Source: Streptomyces ferrugineus (GTDB lineage Bacteria > Actinomycetota > Actinomycetes > Streptomycetales > Streptomycetaceae). Taken from it: 64,000 nucleotides of DNA. This document shows, in pieces, positions 17,886-27,844 of this stretch (positions are counted from its first letter, which is position 1; each line of letters begins with the position of its first letter). A program made the position numbers and the translations under genes. The notes under the pieces were generated by a model. That model was not told where the DNA came from and did no database searches. It saw only the letters and a list, made by a program, of their open reading frames with translations. Where the stretch lies: assembly GCF_015160855.1 (NCBI RefSeq), contig NZ_CP063373.1, positions 1,860,001-1,924,000 on the forward strand, written 5' to 3'.

Positions 17886-19189
17886 TCGGACTCCTTGTCC
17901 CCCACCGAGGGCATGACGGGGCTCATCGGTTCCACCAGCACGGTCACGATCTTGTTCCGGCGGCCGGCCGCCGCCTCCGCCGTCAGACGCAGTTCACGGC
18001 CGTCGGGCAGCCCGACCCGCGACGACGCCCCGGCGATCGGGACCCGGCCCAGCGCCTTCGCCAGCAGTCCGCCGACGGTCTCCACGTCCTCGTCGTCGTA
18101 CTCGTCGAGGCCGTACAGCTCACCCAGGTCGGTGATGTCCAGGCGGGCGGTGACGCGGTAGCGGTCCTCGCCCAGGTCCTCCACCGGCGGCAGCTCACGG
18201 TCGTACTCGTCGGTGATCTCACCGACGATCTCCTCCAGGATGTCCTCGATGGTGACGATGCCGGCGGTGCCGCCGTACTCGTCGATCACCACGGCGACGT
18301 GATTGCGCTCCTTCTGCATCTCGCGCAGCAGATCACCGGCGTTCTTGGTGTCGGGCACGAACACCGCGGGCCGCATCGCGGTCGACACCAGCTCGCTCTC
18401 CGCGTCCCGGGAGATGTGCGTCTTGCGGGCCAGGTCCTTCAGATACACCATTCCCACCACGTCGTCCTCGCTCTCCCCGACCACCGGGATACGCGAGAAA
18501 CCGGAGCGCAGGGCCAGGGTGAGGGCCTGGCGGATGGTCTTGTACCGCTCGATGACGACGAGGTCGGTCCTCGGGACCATCACCTCCCGCACGAGCGTGT
18601 CGCCCAGCTCGAAGACCGAGTGCACCATACGGCGCTCCTCGTCCTCGATCAGCGACTCCTTCTCGGCGAGGTCGACCAGCGCGCGCAGCTCCGCCTCGGA
18701 GGCGAAGGGGCCGCGGCGGAAGCCCTTGCCGGGGGTGAGGGCGTTGCCGATGAGGATCAGCAGATACGGGACCGGGCCCATGATCCGCGCGAGCGGCAGC
18801 AGGACGTACGCCGCCGCGGTGGCCGTGTTCAGCGGATGCTGGCGGCCGATGGTGCGCGGGGAGACCCCGACGGCGACGTACGACACCAGCACCATGACCG
18901 CTATGGCGACCAGCAGGGCCTCGGTGGTGCTGTCGAACTCCCGCAGACAGGCGTAGGTGACCAGCGCGGCCGCCGCCATCTCGCAGGCCACGCGCACCAG
19001 CAGCGCCACGTTCAGATAGCGCGTCGGATCGGCGGCGACCAGCGCGAGCTTCTCGCTGCCGCGCCGCCCGCCGCGTACCGCCTCCTCGGCGCGGAAGCTG
19101 GAGACGCGCGCCAGGCCCGCCTCCGCGCAGGCGGCGAGCCAGGCCACGACCACGAGGGCGATCGCGCCGGCGACGAGGGGGAGGCTCAT
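17882..19189 (-). CDS. CNNM/CorC-type membrane protein with paired CBS domains
   Basis: This 435-residue protein is of the kind often labelled hemolysin. The order is an N-terminal DUF21 transmembrane domain (three to four helices, residues 1-140), then two CBS domains ([12 protein letters not shown] through [23 protein letters not shown]), and a C-terminal CorC_HlyC domain (residues about 345-425). The family is linked to magnesium or cobalt transport. Its ATG overlaps the ybeY stop (ATGA), so it belongs to the phoH-ybeY operon, as in many actinobacteria. Toxin activity is not expected. Confidence 0.9.
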   Translation of the reverse strand: MSLPLVAGAIALVVVAWLAACAEAGLARVSSFRAEEAVRGGRRGSEKLALVAADPTRYLNVALLVRVACEMAAAALVTYACLREFDSTTEALLVAIAVMVLVSYVAVGVSPRTIGRQHPLNTATAAAYVLLPLARIMGPVPYLLILIGNALTPGKGFRRGPFASEAELRALVDLAEKESLIEDEERRMVHSVFELGDTLVREVMVPRTDLVVIERYKTIRQALTLALRSGFSRIPVVGESEDDVVGMVYLKDLARKTHISRDAESELVSTAMRPAVFVPDTKNAGDLLREMQKERNHVAVVIDEYGGTAGIVTIEDILEEIVGEITDEYDRELPPVEDLGEDRYRVTARLDITDLGELYGLDEYDDEDVETVGGLLAKALGRVPIAGASSRVGLPDGRELRLTAEAAAGRRNKIVTVLVEPMSPVMPSVGDKESE

Positions 19190-19683
19190 GACACGGTCGG
19201 GGCCGGCGACGGGCCCGTCAGGCCCTTCTCCGCACGCCAGCCGTCCACGATGGCGGCCTGCAGACCGAACATCTCGGCCTTCTCGTCGGGCTCCTCGTGG
19301 TCGTACCCGAGGAGATGCAGCACACCGTGGACGGTGAGCAGCTGGAGCTCCTCGTCCATGGTGTGCTGCGTGGGCGCCTCGGCCCCCTGCTTGGCGGCGA
19401 CCTCCGGGCAGAGCACGATGTCGCCGAGCAGCCCCTGCGGCGGCTCGTCGTCGTCCTTCGACGGCGGGCGCAGCTCGTCCATCGGGAAGGACATGACATC
19501 GGTCGGCCCCGGCAGGTCCATCCACTGGACATGGAGCTGCTCCATGGCGTCGGCGTCCACGACGATCACCGAGAGCTCGGAGAGCGGGTGGATGCGCATC
19601 CGCGCGAGCGCGTAGCGGGCGATGTCGAGGATCGCCTGCTCATCGACCTCGGTGCCGGACTCGTTGTTGACGTCGATCGACAT
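19186..19683 (-). CDS. ybeY: Endoribonuclease YbeY (rRNA maturation / quality control)
   Basis: This 165-residue single-strand-specific metallo-endoribonuclease takes part in 16S rRNA 3'-end maturation and ribosome quality control. The zinc signature [16 protein letters not shown] gives the H-x3-H-x5-H ligands. The conserved [12 protein letters not shown] segment is present. It lies between phoH (15-base gap upstream) and the CBS protein (4-base overlap downstream), the canonical arrangement. Confidence 0.95.
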   Translation of the reverse strand: MSIDVNNESGTEVDEQAILDIARYALARMRIHPLSELSVIVVDADAMEQLHVQWMDLPGPTDVMSFPMDELRPPSKDDDEPPQGLLGDIVLCPEVAAKQGAEAPTQHTMDEELQLLTVHGVLHLLGYDHEEPDEKAEMFGLQAAIVDGWRAEKGLTGPSPAPTVS

Positions 19684-19698
19684 GGTGGTGCCGGTTCT

Positions 19699-20763
<1,065 letters not shown>

Positions 20764-20931
20764 GGGCCGGCTCGTAGGCCTTGCTCGTCCTCCTCGATAC
20801 GACTCGCCCGCCACGAGGGCGGCCTGGCGATTTCAAGGGTACGCCGGGGGACTGACATGCCCGTAGGCCTTTTCGACGGCGAGACATTACTGGAGCCGGG
20901 AGGCCCTGCCCGCCGGGGGTGACCGACTTCT

Positions 20932-21180
20932 CTCGCCCCCGCCGCCCCTACCCATTCCCGTCCCCTGGGGACCTGCGGCCCCCAGACCCCCGCTCCGGCC
21001 CTGAAGGGGCCTCGTCCTCAAACGCCGGACGGGCTGGAGGGCGCGGGGCGGCGTTGGGAGGTGGCGCCCCCTGCGGGTGGGGGTGGGCTCGTTCTCAATG
21101 CCGGATGGGCTGGTGGTGTGGGACGGCGCTGAGAGGTGGGCCCCTGCGGCGGGGGCGGGAAGTGGCCGGGGGAGCCAGCC
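20932..21180. repeat. REP-like palindrome, third copy with degenerate extensions
   Basis: This copy carries the left outer arm CGCCCCCGCCGCCCCTACCC, the G/C palindromes, and TCCTCAAACGCCGGACGG near 21014-21031. It is followed by two decayed copies of the same motif (for example TTCTCAATGCCGGATGGGCT near 21092-21111). The stretch 20764-21391 between phoH and era (628 bases) holds only this element and the tandem array beside it. No gene or clear promoter was recognised in it. Confidence 0.7.
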
Positions 21181-21198
21181 CCAGGGCTTGCGGCTCCA

Positions 21199-21370
21199 GT
21201 GCCGGAGCTAGAGCCTCAGTCCCGGAGCTAGAGCCCCCGTCCCGGAGCTAGAGCCCCCGTCCCGGAGCCCAGAGCCCCCGCCCCGGAGCCCCGCTCCCGG
21301 AGCCAGAGCCCCGCTCCCGGAGCCAGAGCCCCGCTCCCGGAGCCAGAGCCCCACTCCCGGACCCAGAGGG
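21199..21370. repeat. Tandem array of about eight 20-bp units
   Basis: The array is built of units such as CCCGGAGCTAGAGCCCCCGT and CCCGGAGCCAGAGCCCCGCT. Early units carry CTAGAG and later units CCAGAG, with one partial unit near 21281-21295. Each unit contains an imperfect GGAGC/GCTCC-type symmetry. It lies just downstream of the era stop. There are no unique spacers, so it is not a CRISPR array. Confidence 0.85.
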
Positions 21371-21391
21371 GCGGGCTCCCTCGCGGGCCCC

Positions 21392-22345
21392 TCAGAAGCC
21401 CAGTCGGCGGAGTTGCTTCGGGTCGCGTTGCCAGTCCTTGGCGACCTTTACGTGCAGGTCCAGGAACACCGGCGTCCCCAGGAGCGCCTCGATGTGCTTG
21501 CGGCTCTTGATGCCGACCTCTTTCAGGCGCTTGCCCTTCGGGCCGATGATGATGCCCTTCTGGCTGGGGCGCTCGATGTAGACGAAGGCGTGGATGTCGA
21601 GGAGAGGCTTGTCGGCGGGCCGGTCCTCACGGGGAAGCATCTCCTCGACGACGACGGCGATGGAGTGCGGCAGCTCGTCGCGGACGCCCTCCAGCGCGGC
21701 CTCGCGGATCAGTTCCGCGATCATCACCTGCTCCGGCTCGTCGGTGAGATCACCCTCGGGGTAGAGCGCCGGACCCTCCGGCAGGAGCGGGACGATCAGG
21801 TCGGCCAGCAGGTCCACCTGCTTGTCGCCGACCGCCGAGACGGGGACGATCTCGGCCCACTCGAATCCGAGCTCCTTGCCGAGCTGGTCGATCGCGATGA
21901 GCTGCTCGGCGAGCGTCTTGCCGTCCACGAGGTCGGTCTTCGTGACGATCGCGATCTTTGGCGTCTTCTTGATGGACGCCAGTTCCTTCGCGATGAAGCG
22001 GTCACCCGGGCCCAGCTTCTCGTTCGCCGGAAGGCAGAAACCGATCACGTCGACCTCGGCCCAAGTCGTCCGTACGACGTCGTTGAGCCGCTGGCCGAGC
22101 AGCGTGCGCGGCTTGTGCAGCCCGGGGGTGTCGACCAGGATCAGCTGCGCGTCGGGCCGGTGCACGATGCCCCGCACCGTGTGCCGGGTCGTCTGCGGCT
22201 GGTTGGCGGTGATCGCCACCTTCTGCCCGACCAGTGCGTTCGTCAGGGTGGACTTGCCCGCGTTGGGACGGCCCACGAAGCAGGCGAAGCCGGCGCGGTG
22301 GGCGGCCTCGGCCGACTCCTCGGATGACTGGGTACGAACGCTCAT
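21392..22345 (-). CDS. era: GTPase Era
   Basis: This 317-residue essential GTPase binds 16S rRNA during 30S assembly. The GTPase domain has G1 GRPNAGKS, the QPQTTR switch, G3 DTPG, G4 TKTD and G5-like VSAV. The C-terminal KH domain contains GIIIGPKGKRLKEVGI. The ATG at 22345 is preceded at about 10 bases by GGGAGA; an in-frame ATG at 22354 is too close to that site. The operon partner usually upstream (the CBS protein) is here downstream of phoH, on the same strand. Confidence 0.95.
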   Translation of the reverse strand: MSVRTQSSEESAEAAHRAGFACFVGRPNAGKSTLTNALVGQKVAITANQPQTTRHTVRGIVHRPDAQLILVDTPGLHKPRTLLGQRLNDVVRTTWAEVDVIGFCLPANEKLGPGDRFIAKELASIKKTPKIAIVTKTDLVDGKTLAEQLIAIDQLGKELGFEWAEIVPVSAVGDKQVDLLADLIVPLLPEGPALYPEGDLTDEPEQVMIAELIREAALEGVRDELPHSIAVVVEEMLPREDRPADKPLLDIHAFVYIERPSQKGIIIGPKGKRLKEVGIKSRKHIEALLGTPVFLDLHVKVAKDWQRDPKQLRRLGF

Positions 22346-22363
22346 GGCGCCCATTCTCCCTGA

Positions 22364-22915
<552 letters not shown>

Positions 22916-22961
22916 CAACGCCGGGTGCCGGGACCGCGCCTGCGTCAGCGCGTCACGCGCC

Positions 22962-23438
22962 TCAGTCGAACACGAACGGGCCCGGCGACTGCGGCTCTGT
23001 CGCCGTGCAGGTGATGGTGATGCCGAAGACGGTCATCTGCAGTGAGCCGCCGAAGGCCTCCAGGCTGTCACCGGAGGCGACGGTGCCGGGGAGCGGGCCG
23101 ACCTGGACGGGGTCGCCGGCGGCCATCGCCGGGTTCTCCGTGGCGGTGAAGGTGGTGGTGCCGCCGCTCGCCTTCACCAGGGTGAGCGTCGAGGAGATCG
23201 AGTCCTCCCCGAGCGCGATCGGCGCGGTGATCGCGGAGGAGTTGACGGTGATGGTGGCGGACGTCCCGTCCTGTGTGGCGGTGAGCGTGGCCTCGCCGCC
23301 GCCGAAGCTGCCGCAGTCGGCGGTGATCGTCGCGGTGGCGGGGGTGACGGCGAGTGCGGCCGGCGCGAGCGCCAGACCGGTGACCGCGAGGGCCCCGGCC
23401 ACCAGGGCCGCACCTGCTCCGATGCGCGTACGTCTCAT
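22962..23438 (-). CDS. Small secreted protein of unknown function
   Basis: This 158-residue protein begins with a clear Sec signal peptide: MRRTR, a hydrophobic alanine/leucine-rich core, and cleavage near ALA-VTP at about residue 30. The mature part is threonine/serine/glycine-rich, predicted all-beta, with two Cys residues (in ADCGSF and TITCTA) that could form a disulfide. No family is recognised. It converges with glnK. The start is supported by GGGAAC upstream. It is possibly cell-wall or aerial-surface associated, but this is not shown. Confidence 0.75.
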   Translation of the reverse strand: MRRTRIGAGAALVAGALAVTGLALAPAALAVTPATATITADCGSFGGGEATLTATQDGTSATITVNSSAITAPIALGEDSISSTLTLVKASGGTTTFTATENPAMAAGDPVQVGPLPGTVASGDSLEAFGGSLQMTVFGITITCTATEPQSPGPFVFD

Positions 23439-23643
23439 GGGGAATCGTTCCCTTTCGGGGTGGGGGAATTCGGTGTGTGGGGGGTTGTCCGGCAGGTGGG
23501 TGCGAACACACTGCGCGGAGACCGAATCTGACGGTCCGTCGGAAACCGTCGGTTCCATTGATACGCGTGGGGCGAGGGTCGGCAAGGGTGATTTCCGGCC
23601 TCAACTACCGACGAGTCAACTACTGGCCGGTTCGGTACGGCGG

Positions 23644-24492
23644 TCAGGCCCCGCTGGGTGCCATGTCCTGGAGGCCCACCACACGCAGGAGCTGCAGCCG
23701 TTCGTAGGCCTGAGTGCCGGGGCGGGCGGAGTGGACGACCAGGAGGTGGTGGTGCTCGTGGCTGACCATGACCTCGCAGTCCAGCTCCAGCAGACCGACC
23801 AGGGGATGCAGGAAACGCTTGGTCGCCCGGTTGCGCTGGGACACCTCGTGCTCGTCCCAGAGGCGCGCGAACTCCTCGCTGGAGGCGCGCAGTTCGGCCA
23901 CCAGCGCGGCCGGTTCCGGGTCGTCGGGGCGGGCCGCGGCCACCGCGCGCAGGGTGGAGACATGGGCGCGGGCGTGGGCCGCCAGATCCTCCTGGGGGAA
24001 GAGCGTGCGCGCGGCCGGGTCCAGGAAGAAGACCCGGACCAGATTGCGCTCGTGGCGCGGACGGGACATCACGTCTCCGACCAGCGCCCTGGCCATCGCG
24101 TTCTGCGCCAGCACCTCGCCGCAGTCGTTCACCACCTGCGCCGGTGTGTCGTGCAGCCGGTCCAGGATCAGCAGCAGCCCGGGGCGCACGTGCGCCGACG
24201 ACGACTCGCGCCGCGGCGGCTGCTCGCCCGCCAGGTGGAACAGATGGTCCTGCTCGACGTCGGTCAGCCGCAGCGCGCGGCCCAGCGCGGTCAGCATCTG
24301 GCGGGACGGGCGCGGGCCGCGGGACTGTTCGAGGCGGGTGTAGTAGTCCACCGACATGCCCGCGAGCTGCGCCACCTCCTCGCGGCGCAGGCCCGGTGTG
24401 CGGCGCCGGGAGCCGGGCGTCAGGCCCACGTCCGACGGGGTCAGCCGGGCACGGCCGCGGCGCAGGAAGTCGGCGAGTTCGGCTCGGTTCAC
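23644..24492 (-). CDS. XRE-family regulator with MmyB-type ligand-binding domain
   Basis: This 282-residue regulator is built like the one at 11056-11940: helix-turn-helix (RRRTPGLRREEVAQLAGMSV, then YYTRLEQSRGPRPSRQML) and an MmyB-like domain. It opens with GTG at 24492 and is divergent from the epimerase gene at 24612 with a 119-base gap. Regulators of this group often control an adjacent short-chain dehydrogenase/epimerase gene, so the epimerase is the probable target. The ligand is unknown. Confidence 0.88.
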   Translation of the reverse strand: MNRAELADFLRRGRARLTPSDVGLTPGSRRRTPGLRREEVAQLAGMSVDYYTRLEQSRGPRPSRQMLTALGRALRLTDVEQDHLFHLAGEQPPRRESSSAHVRPGLLLILDRLHDTPAQVVNDCGEVLAQNAMARALVGDVMSRPRHERNLVRVFFLDPAARTLFPQEDLAAHARAHVSTLRAVAAARPDDPEPAALVAELRASSEEFARLWDEHEVSQRNRATKRFLHPLVGLLELDCEVMVSHEHHHLLVVHSARPGTQAYERLQLLRVVGLQDMAPSGA

Positions 24493-24611
24493 CCCTCCAG
24501 ACTGCGGCAGCCCGCCCGGCTTATCCAGGGACTGCCGATCCCCTGATCAACGGGTCTCTCCCGCCCGCACCGGCCCCGTCCGAGGGTGGTCGGTGACGAG
24601 AGGAGCAGAAC

Positions 24612-25502
24612 ATGCTGACATTGGTGACGGGTACGACGGGACAGGTCGGCCGGCGCTTCGTGCCGAGGCTGCTGGCGCAGGCCCGGTCGGACATGGGGGT
24701 CCCCCCGCTCGAGCGAAGCCGAGAGCGGGGGAGGGTGCGGGTGCTGGTACGGGACCCGGCGCGGGGCGAGCCGTTCGCGGAACTGGGCGCCGAGGTCGTG
24801 GTCGGCGATCTGCGGGACGCCGACGTGCTCGGCAAGGCGGTCTCCGGGGTGGACGCGGTCGTGAACGTGGCGGCGTCCTTCCGAGGAGTGCCCGACGAGG
24901 AGGCGTGGGCGGTCAACCGGGACGCGGCCGTGGAGCTGGGCCGAGCCGCGCGGACGGCCGGTGTGCGGAGGTTCGTGCAGGTCAGCACCGGGCTGGTGTA
25001 CGGCACCGGACGCGGCCGCCCGCTGACCGAGGACGACGAGACCCGGCCCGGCGGGGCGATGTGGGGCGCCTACCCCGAGTCCAAGGCGCAGGCCGAGCGG
25101 GAGCTGCTCGCGCTGGACGGCCTGGACGTACGCGTGGGCCGGCTGCCCTTCGTCTACGGCGAGGGCGACCCGCATCTCGCCCAGTCCCTGATGTGGGCCC
25201 GCGACTGGGCGGCGACCCAGCGCCTCCACATGGGCCACCACGTGGACGTCGCCCAGGGCCTGCTGCGCATCCTGCACGCGCCGGGCATCGCGGGCCGGAT
25301 CTACAACATCGCCGACGACGCCCCCGTCACGGCGGTGGAGCTGCACCAGCTCAACGGGGTCGAGGTCCCGCAGGAGCTGTACACCCGCACCGACCCCGAC
25401 CCGTGGGTCCAGATCACCTCCACCGAGCGGATCCGCCGGGAGCTGGGATACCGGCCGGTGTACCCGTCGGTCTACACGGCCCGGGACGCCGGGGCGCTCT
25501 AG
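24612..25502 (+). CDS. NAD-dependent epimerase/dehydratase family protein carrying a palindromic insert
   Basis: This is a 296-residue extended short-chain dehydrogenase. The nucleotide-binding motif TGTTGQVG is at residues 7-14 and the catalytic YPESK (Tyr-x3-Lys) is near residues 156-160. Between the first helix and second strand the protein has an extra 14-residue stretch (about residues 28-41) coded by a palindromic element at 24692-24733. Without it the reading is LLAQARSEVRVLVRD, as expected for the fold. The substrate is unknown. The TAG stop lies inside the 6-base target duplication of the downstream IS481 element. GAGGAGC precedes the ATG. Confidence 0.86.
   Translation: MLTLVTGTTGQVGRRFVPRLLAQARSDMGVPPLERSRERGRVRVLVRDPARGEPFAELGAEVVVGDLRDADVLGKAVSGVDAVVNVAASFRGVPDEEAWAVNRDAAVELGRAARTAGVRRFVQVSTGLVYGTGRGRPLTEDDETRPGGAMWGAYPESKAQAERELLALDGLDVRVGRLPFVYGEGDPHLAQSLMWARDWAATQRLHMGHHVDVAQGLLRILHAPGIAGRIYNIADDAPVTAVELHQLNGVEVPQELYTRTDPDPWVQITSTERIRRELGYRPVYPSVYTARDAGAL
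24692..24733. mobile_element. Short palindromic mobile-like element, copy 1 (in frame)
   Basis: This 42-bp element begins CATGGGGGTCCCCCC, contains GAGCGAAGCCGAGAGC and ends GGGGGAG. It includes the perfect GGGGGTCCCCC palindrome and a second hairpin, CCCCCGCT paired with AGCGGGGG, whose tip GCGAAGC is an exceptionally stable mini-hairpin sequence. Its length is divisible by three, so the epimerase frame is kept. A second copy is at 56825-56870. Confidence 0.75.
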
Positions 25503-25503
25503 C

Positions 25504-26584
25504 TGTACTCGGCCGGGAGGTTGGTGACACGCCCGCTACCGGTTGTTGATCATGGAGGGACCTCCGGGCGTAGTGGAGATTGCCGTCTTCACTCACCTCG
25601 GAGGTCCTGGTGGCCCACGCTAATGCCCGGCTGACCTTTCACGGCAGATGCCTGCTGGTGCGTCGCGTTGTCTTCGACCGGCGCCCGGTCGCGCACGTCG
25701 CCAAGGAACTGGGAGTCTCCCGGCAGTGTGCTCACCGCTGGGTCAATCGCTATCGGGTCGAGGGCTGGCCGGGGCTGCACGATCGCTCCAGCCGCCCCCG
25801 CACCTGCCCCACACGCACGCCGGCCGAGGTCGAGGAGCGTGTTCTTCAGGCCCGCCGACGCCTGCGCCGGGGACCCGAGCAGATCAGCGAGGCCACCGGG
25901 GTTCCGGCCCGGACCGTGACCCGGATCCTGCGCCGCCACCACATGCCGCCCCTGGCAGCCTGCGACCCGCTCACCGGGCAGGTCATCCGGGCGGTGCGCA
26001 AAAGCGCCGCACGCTACGAGTACAACCAGCCAGGCGGCCTGGTCCACGTGGACGTGAAGAAGCTCGGCAAAATCCCCGACGGCGGCGGCTGGCGCGCCCA
26101 CGGCCGCAGCGAGGACGTCCGCGGCCGCGGCATCGGCTACGACTACGTGCACGCCGCCGTGGACGACCACTCCCGCCTGGCCTACGCCGAAATCCTGGCC
26201 GACGAGAAAGGCGTCACCTGCGCCGCGTTCCTCACCCGCGCGGCCGCGTTCTTCGCCGGCCACGGCATCGCCCGCATCGAGCGCGTGATGACCGACAACG
26301 CCCGCAACTACCGCACCTCCGGCTCCTTCCGCGACGCCTGCCAAACCCTGGGCGCACAGCAGAAGTTCACCCGGCCCCACTGCCCATGGACCAACGGCAA
26401 GGTCGAACGCTTCAACCGCACCCTGCAGGCCGAATGGGCCTACCACCAGGTCTTTGCCAGCAACACCGAACGCGCCGACGCACTCGCACCCTGGCTGCAG
26501 TTCTACAACACTGGCCGCCGACACACCGCGCTCGGCGGCCAGCCACCAATCAGCCGACTGTCACCAAAGTCATGACCGGGTACA
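25504..26584 (+). mobile_element. IS481-family insertion sequence, complete, with 6-bp target duplication
   Basis: This 1081-bp element is bounded by imperfect inverted repeats of about 26 bases. The left end starts TGTACTCGGCC and carries TTGGTGACA; the right end (complement) starts TGTACCCGGTC and carries TTTGGTGACA. It is flanked by the direct repeat TCTAGC at 25498-25503 and 26585-26590. The duplication holds the epimerase stop codon, so the insertion did not change that protein. Before insertion the epimerase and the convergent MFS gene were about 15 bases apart. Intact ends and transposase suggest a recent insertion. Confidence 0.9.
25610..26575 (+). CDS. IS481-family transposase
   Basis: This is a 321-residue DDE transposase. 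It has an N-terminal helix-turn-helix region (VAKELGVSRQCAHRWVNRY, then the RRLRRGPEQIS segment) and a C-terminal rve-type catalytic core. The catalytic residues are Asp in HVDVKKLG, Asp in VMTDNARNY and Glu in GKVERFNRTLQ. The GTG at 25610 follows GGAGG at the correct distance. The frame is uninterrupted, so the element could be active. Confidence 0.93.
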   Translation: MAHANARLTFHGRCLLVRRVVFDRRPVAHVAKELGVSRQCAHRWVNRYRVEGWPGLHDRSSRPRTCPTRTPAEVEERVLQARRRLRRGPEQISEATGVPARTVTRILRRHHMPPLAACDPLTGQVIRAVRKSAARYEYNQPGGLVHVDVKKLGKIPDGGGWRAHGRSEDVRGRGIGYDYVHAAVDDHSRLAYAEILADEKGVTCAAFLTRAAAFFAGHGIARIERVMTDNARNYRTSGSFRDACQTLGAQQKFTRPHCPWTNGKVERFNRTLQAEWAYHQVFASNTERADALAPWLQFYNTGRRHTALGGQPPISRLSPKS

Positions 26585-26602
26585 TCTAGCCCACCTCTCG
26601 GA

Positions 26603-27844
26603 CTAGTCCACCCCCCGGATACGCCCGACCAGCACCGCCCCCGCCAGCCCGATCAAGGCGGCCACGGCGTACAGCATCCGGTAGCCGCCCAGGTGCGTCA
26701 CGATCGGCGCGGCGAGGGCGGGTGCCGCGACCTGGGGCAGGGCGTTGGCCACGTTGATGACCCCGAGGTCCTTGCCCCGGTCCATCGCCTTCGGCAGGAC
26801 GTCGGTCATCAGGGCGAAGTCGACCGACATGAACACCCCCAGGGCCACGCCCAGCAGCGCCGCCACGACGATCGCGCCGGTCCAGGTCTGCCAGGCGGCC
26901 AGCAGGGCGGTGGCCGCCGCCATCAGCACCCCGGACCACTTCACGAAGGGCTTGCGGCGGCCCACCCGGTCCGACCAGACGCCGCCCACCACGACCGTGG
27001 CCAGCAGCGCCGCGCTGTCCACCGCGGTGAGGATCAGCACGCCCTGCTCGGGGTCGTCGTGGTGCAGGCGGTCCCGCAGGTAGTACAGCAGGTACAGCAG
27101 CACCAGCGCGTTGCTGAGGTTGATCAGGAAGCGGGTCAGCCAGGCCCAGCCGAAGTCCGGGTAGCGGCGCGGGCTCAGCCAGAAGCCGCGTGCGAAGGAC
27201 CGCCAGGACCACACCGGGCGGTCGGCGGCGCCCAGCCGCAGATCCCGGTACCGCAGGACGTACGGCAGCACCCCGGCCACGACGAACACCGCGCACGCCG
27301 CGTACCCCGCCGCGATCCCGCCCGCCGCCGTTGCCAGCCCCGTGCCGACGACCGCCCCGAGGATCTGCGCCGCCCCCAACCAGCCGCCCACGGCGCCCCG
27401 TTGGAGCCGCGGCACCCGGTCCGGCACCGCCGCCGTCACCGCCGCGAACGCCGCGTTCAGGGTCAGCTGGACCAGGCACCAGCCGACCGCCATCGCCCAC
27501 AGCCCGCCCGCACCGGCGAGCAGCAGCAGCGACAGCGCGCCGCCCGCCGCCCCGGCCACGATCCACGGCGCACGGCGGCCCCAGCGGGCCGTGGTGCGGT
27601 CCGACAGCGCGCCGAAGAACGGGTTCGCCGCCAGCGACACGGCCGCGCCCACGCCGGTCACCCACGCCAGCAGCGTCTCCTTCGACATCCCGGTGCCGGG
27701 CGCGAAGTCCTCCGCCTGCTGGGCCAGCAGGATCTGCAGCGGGCCGTACCAGCCCACCCAGATCGCCACGTTGGCCAGCGACAGCGTGGCGGTCCAGCCC
27801 TCGCCGACCCGGGCCGTGGGCTCGGCGAGGGCCTCGGCCGTCAT
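26603..27844 (-). CDS. MFS transporter, probably for the sugar handled by the GH1 enzyme
   Basis: This 413-residue membrane protein has about 12 hydrophobic segments and an MFS loop (GALSDRTTARWGRRAPWI) resembling the glycoside-pentoside-hexuronide or sucrose-type carriers. Its ATG overlaps the stop of the GH1 gene (ATGA), so the two are translationally coupled and probably act on the same beta-glycoside. The right flank of the IS481 insertion lies 12 bases after its stop. The substrate is inferred only from the neighbour. Confidence 0.85.
   Translation of the reverse strand: MTAEALAEPTARVGEGWTATLSLANVAIWVGWYGPLQILLAQQAEDFAPGTGMSKETLLAWVTGVGAAVSLAANPFFGALSDRTTARWGRRAPWIVAGAAGGALSLLLLAGAGGLWAMAVGWCLVQLTLNAAFAAVTAAVPDRVPRLQRGAVGGWLGAAQILGAVVGTGLATAAGGIAAGYAACAVFVVAGVLPYVLRYRDLRLGAADRPVWSWRSFARGFWLSPRRYPDFGWAWLTRFLINLSNALVLLYLLYYLRDRLHHDDPEQGVLILTAVDSAALLATVVVGGVWSDRVGRRKPFVKWSGVLMAAATALLAAWQTWTGAIVVAALLGVALGVFMSVDFALMTDVLPKAMDRGKDLGVINVANALPQVAAPALAAPIVTHLGGYRMLYAVAALIGLAGAVLVGRIRGVD

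Noticed and set aside
17882-19189. A haemolysin toxin
   Set aside because: The domain order (DUF21, two CBS, CorC_HlyC) and the phoH-ybeY operon point to a CNNM/CorC-type membrane protein; the toxin name is a legacy label.
21199-21370. CRISPR-like array
   Set aside because: Units are contiguous 20-bp repeats with no unique spacers and no cas genes nearby.
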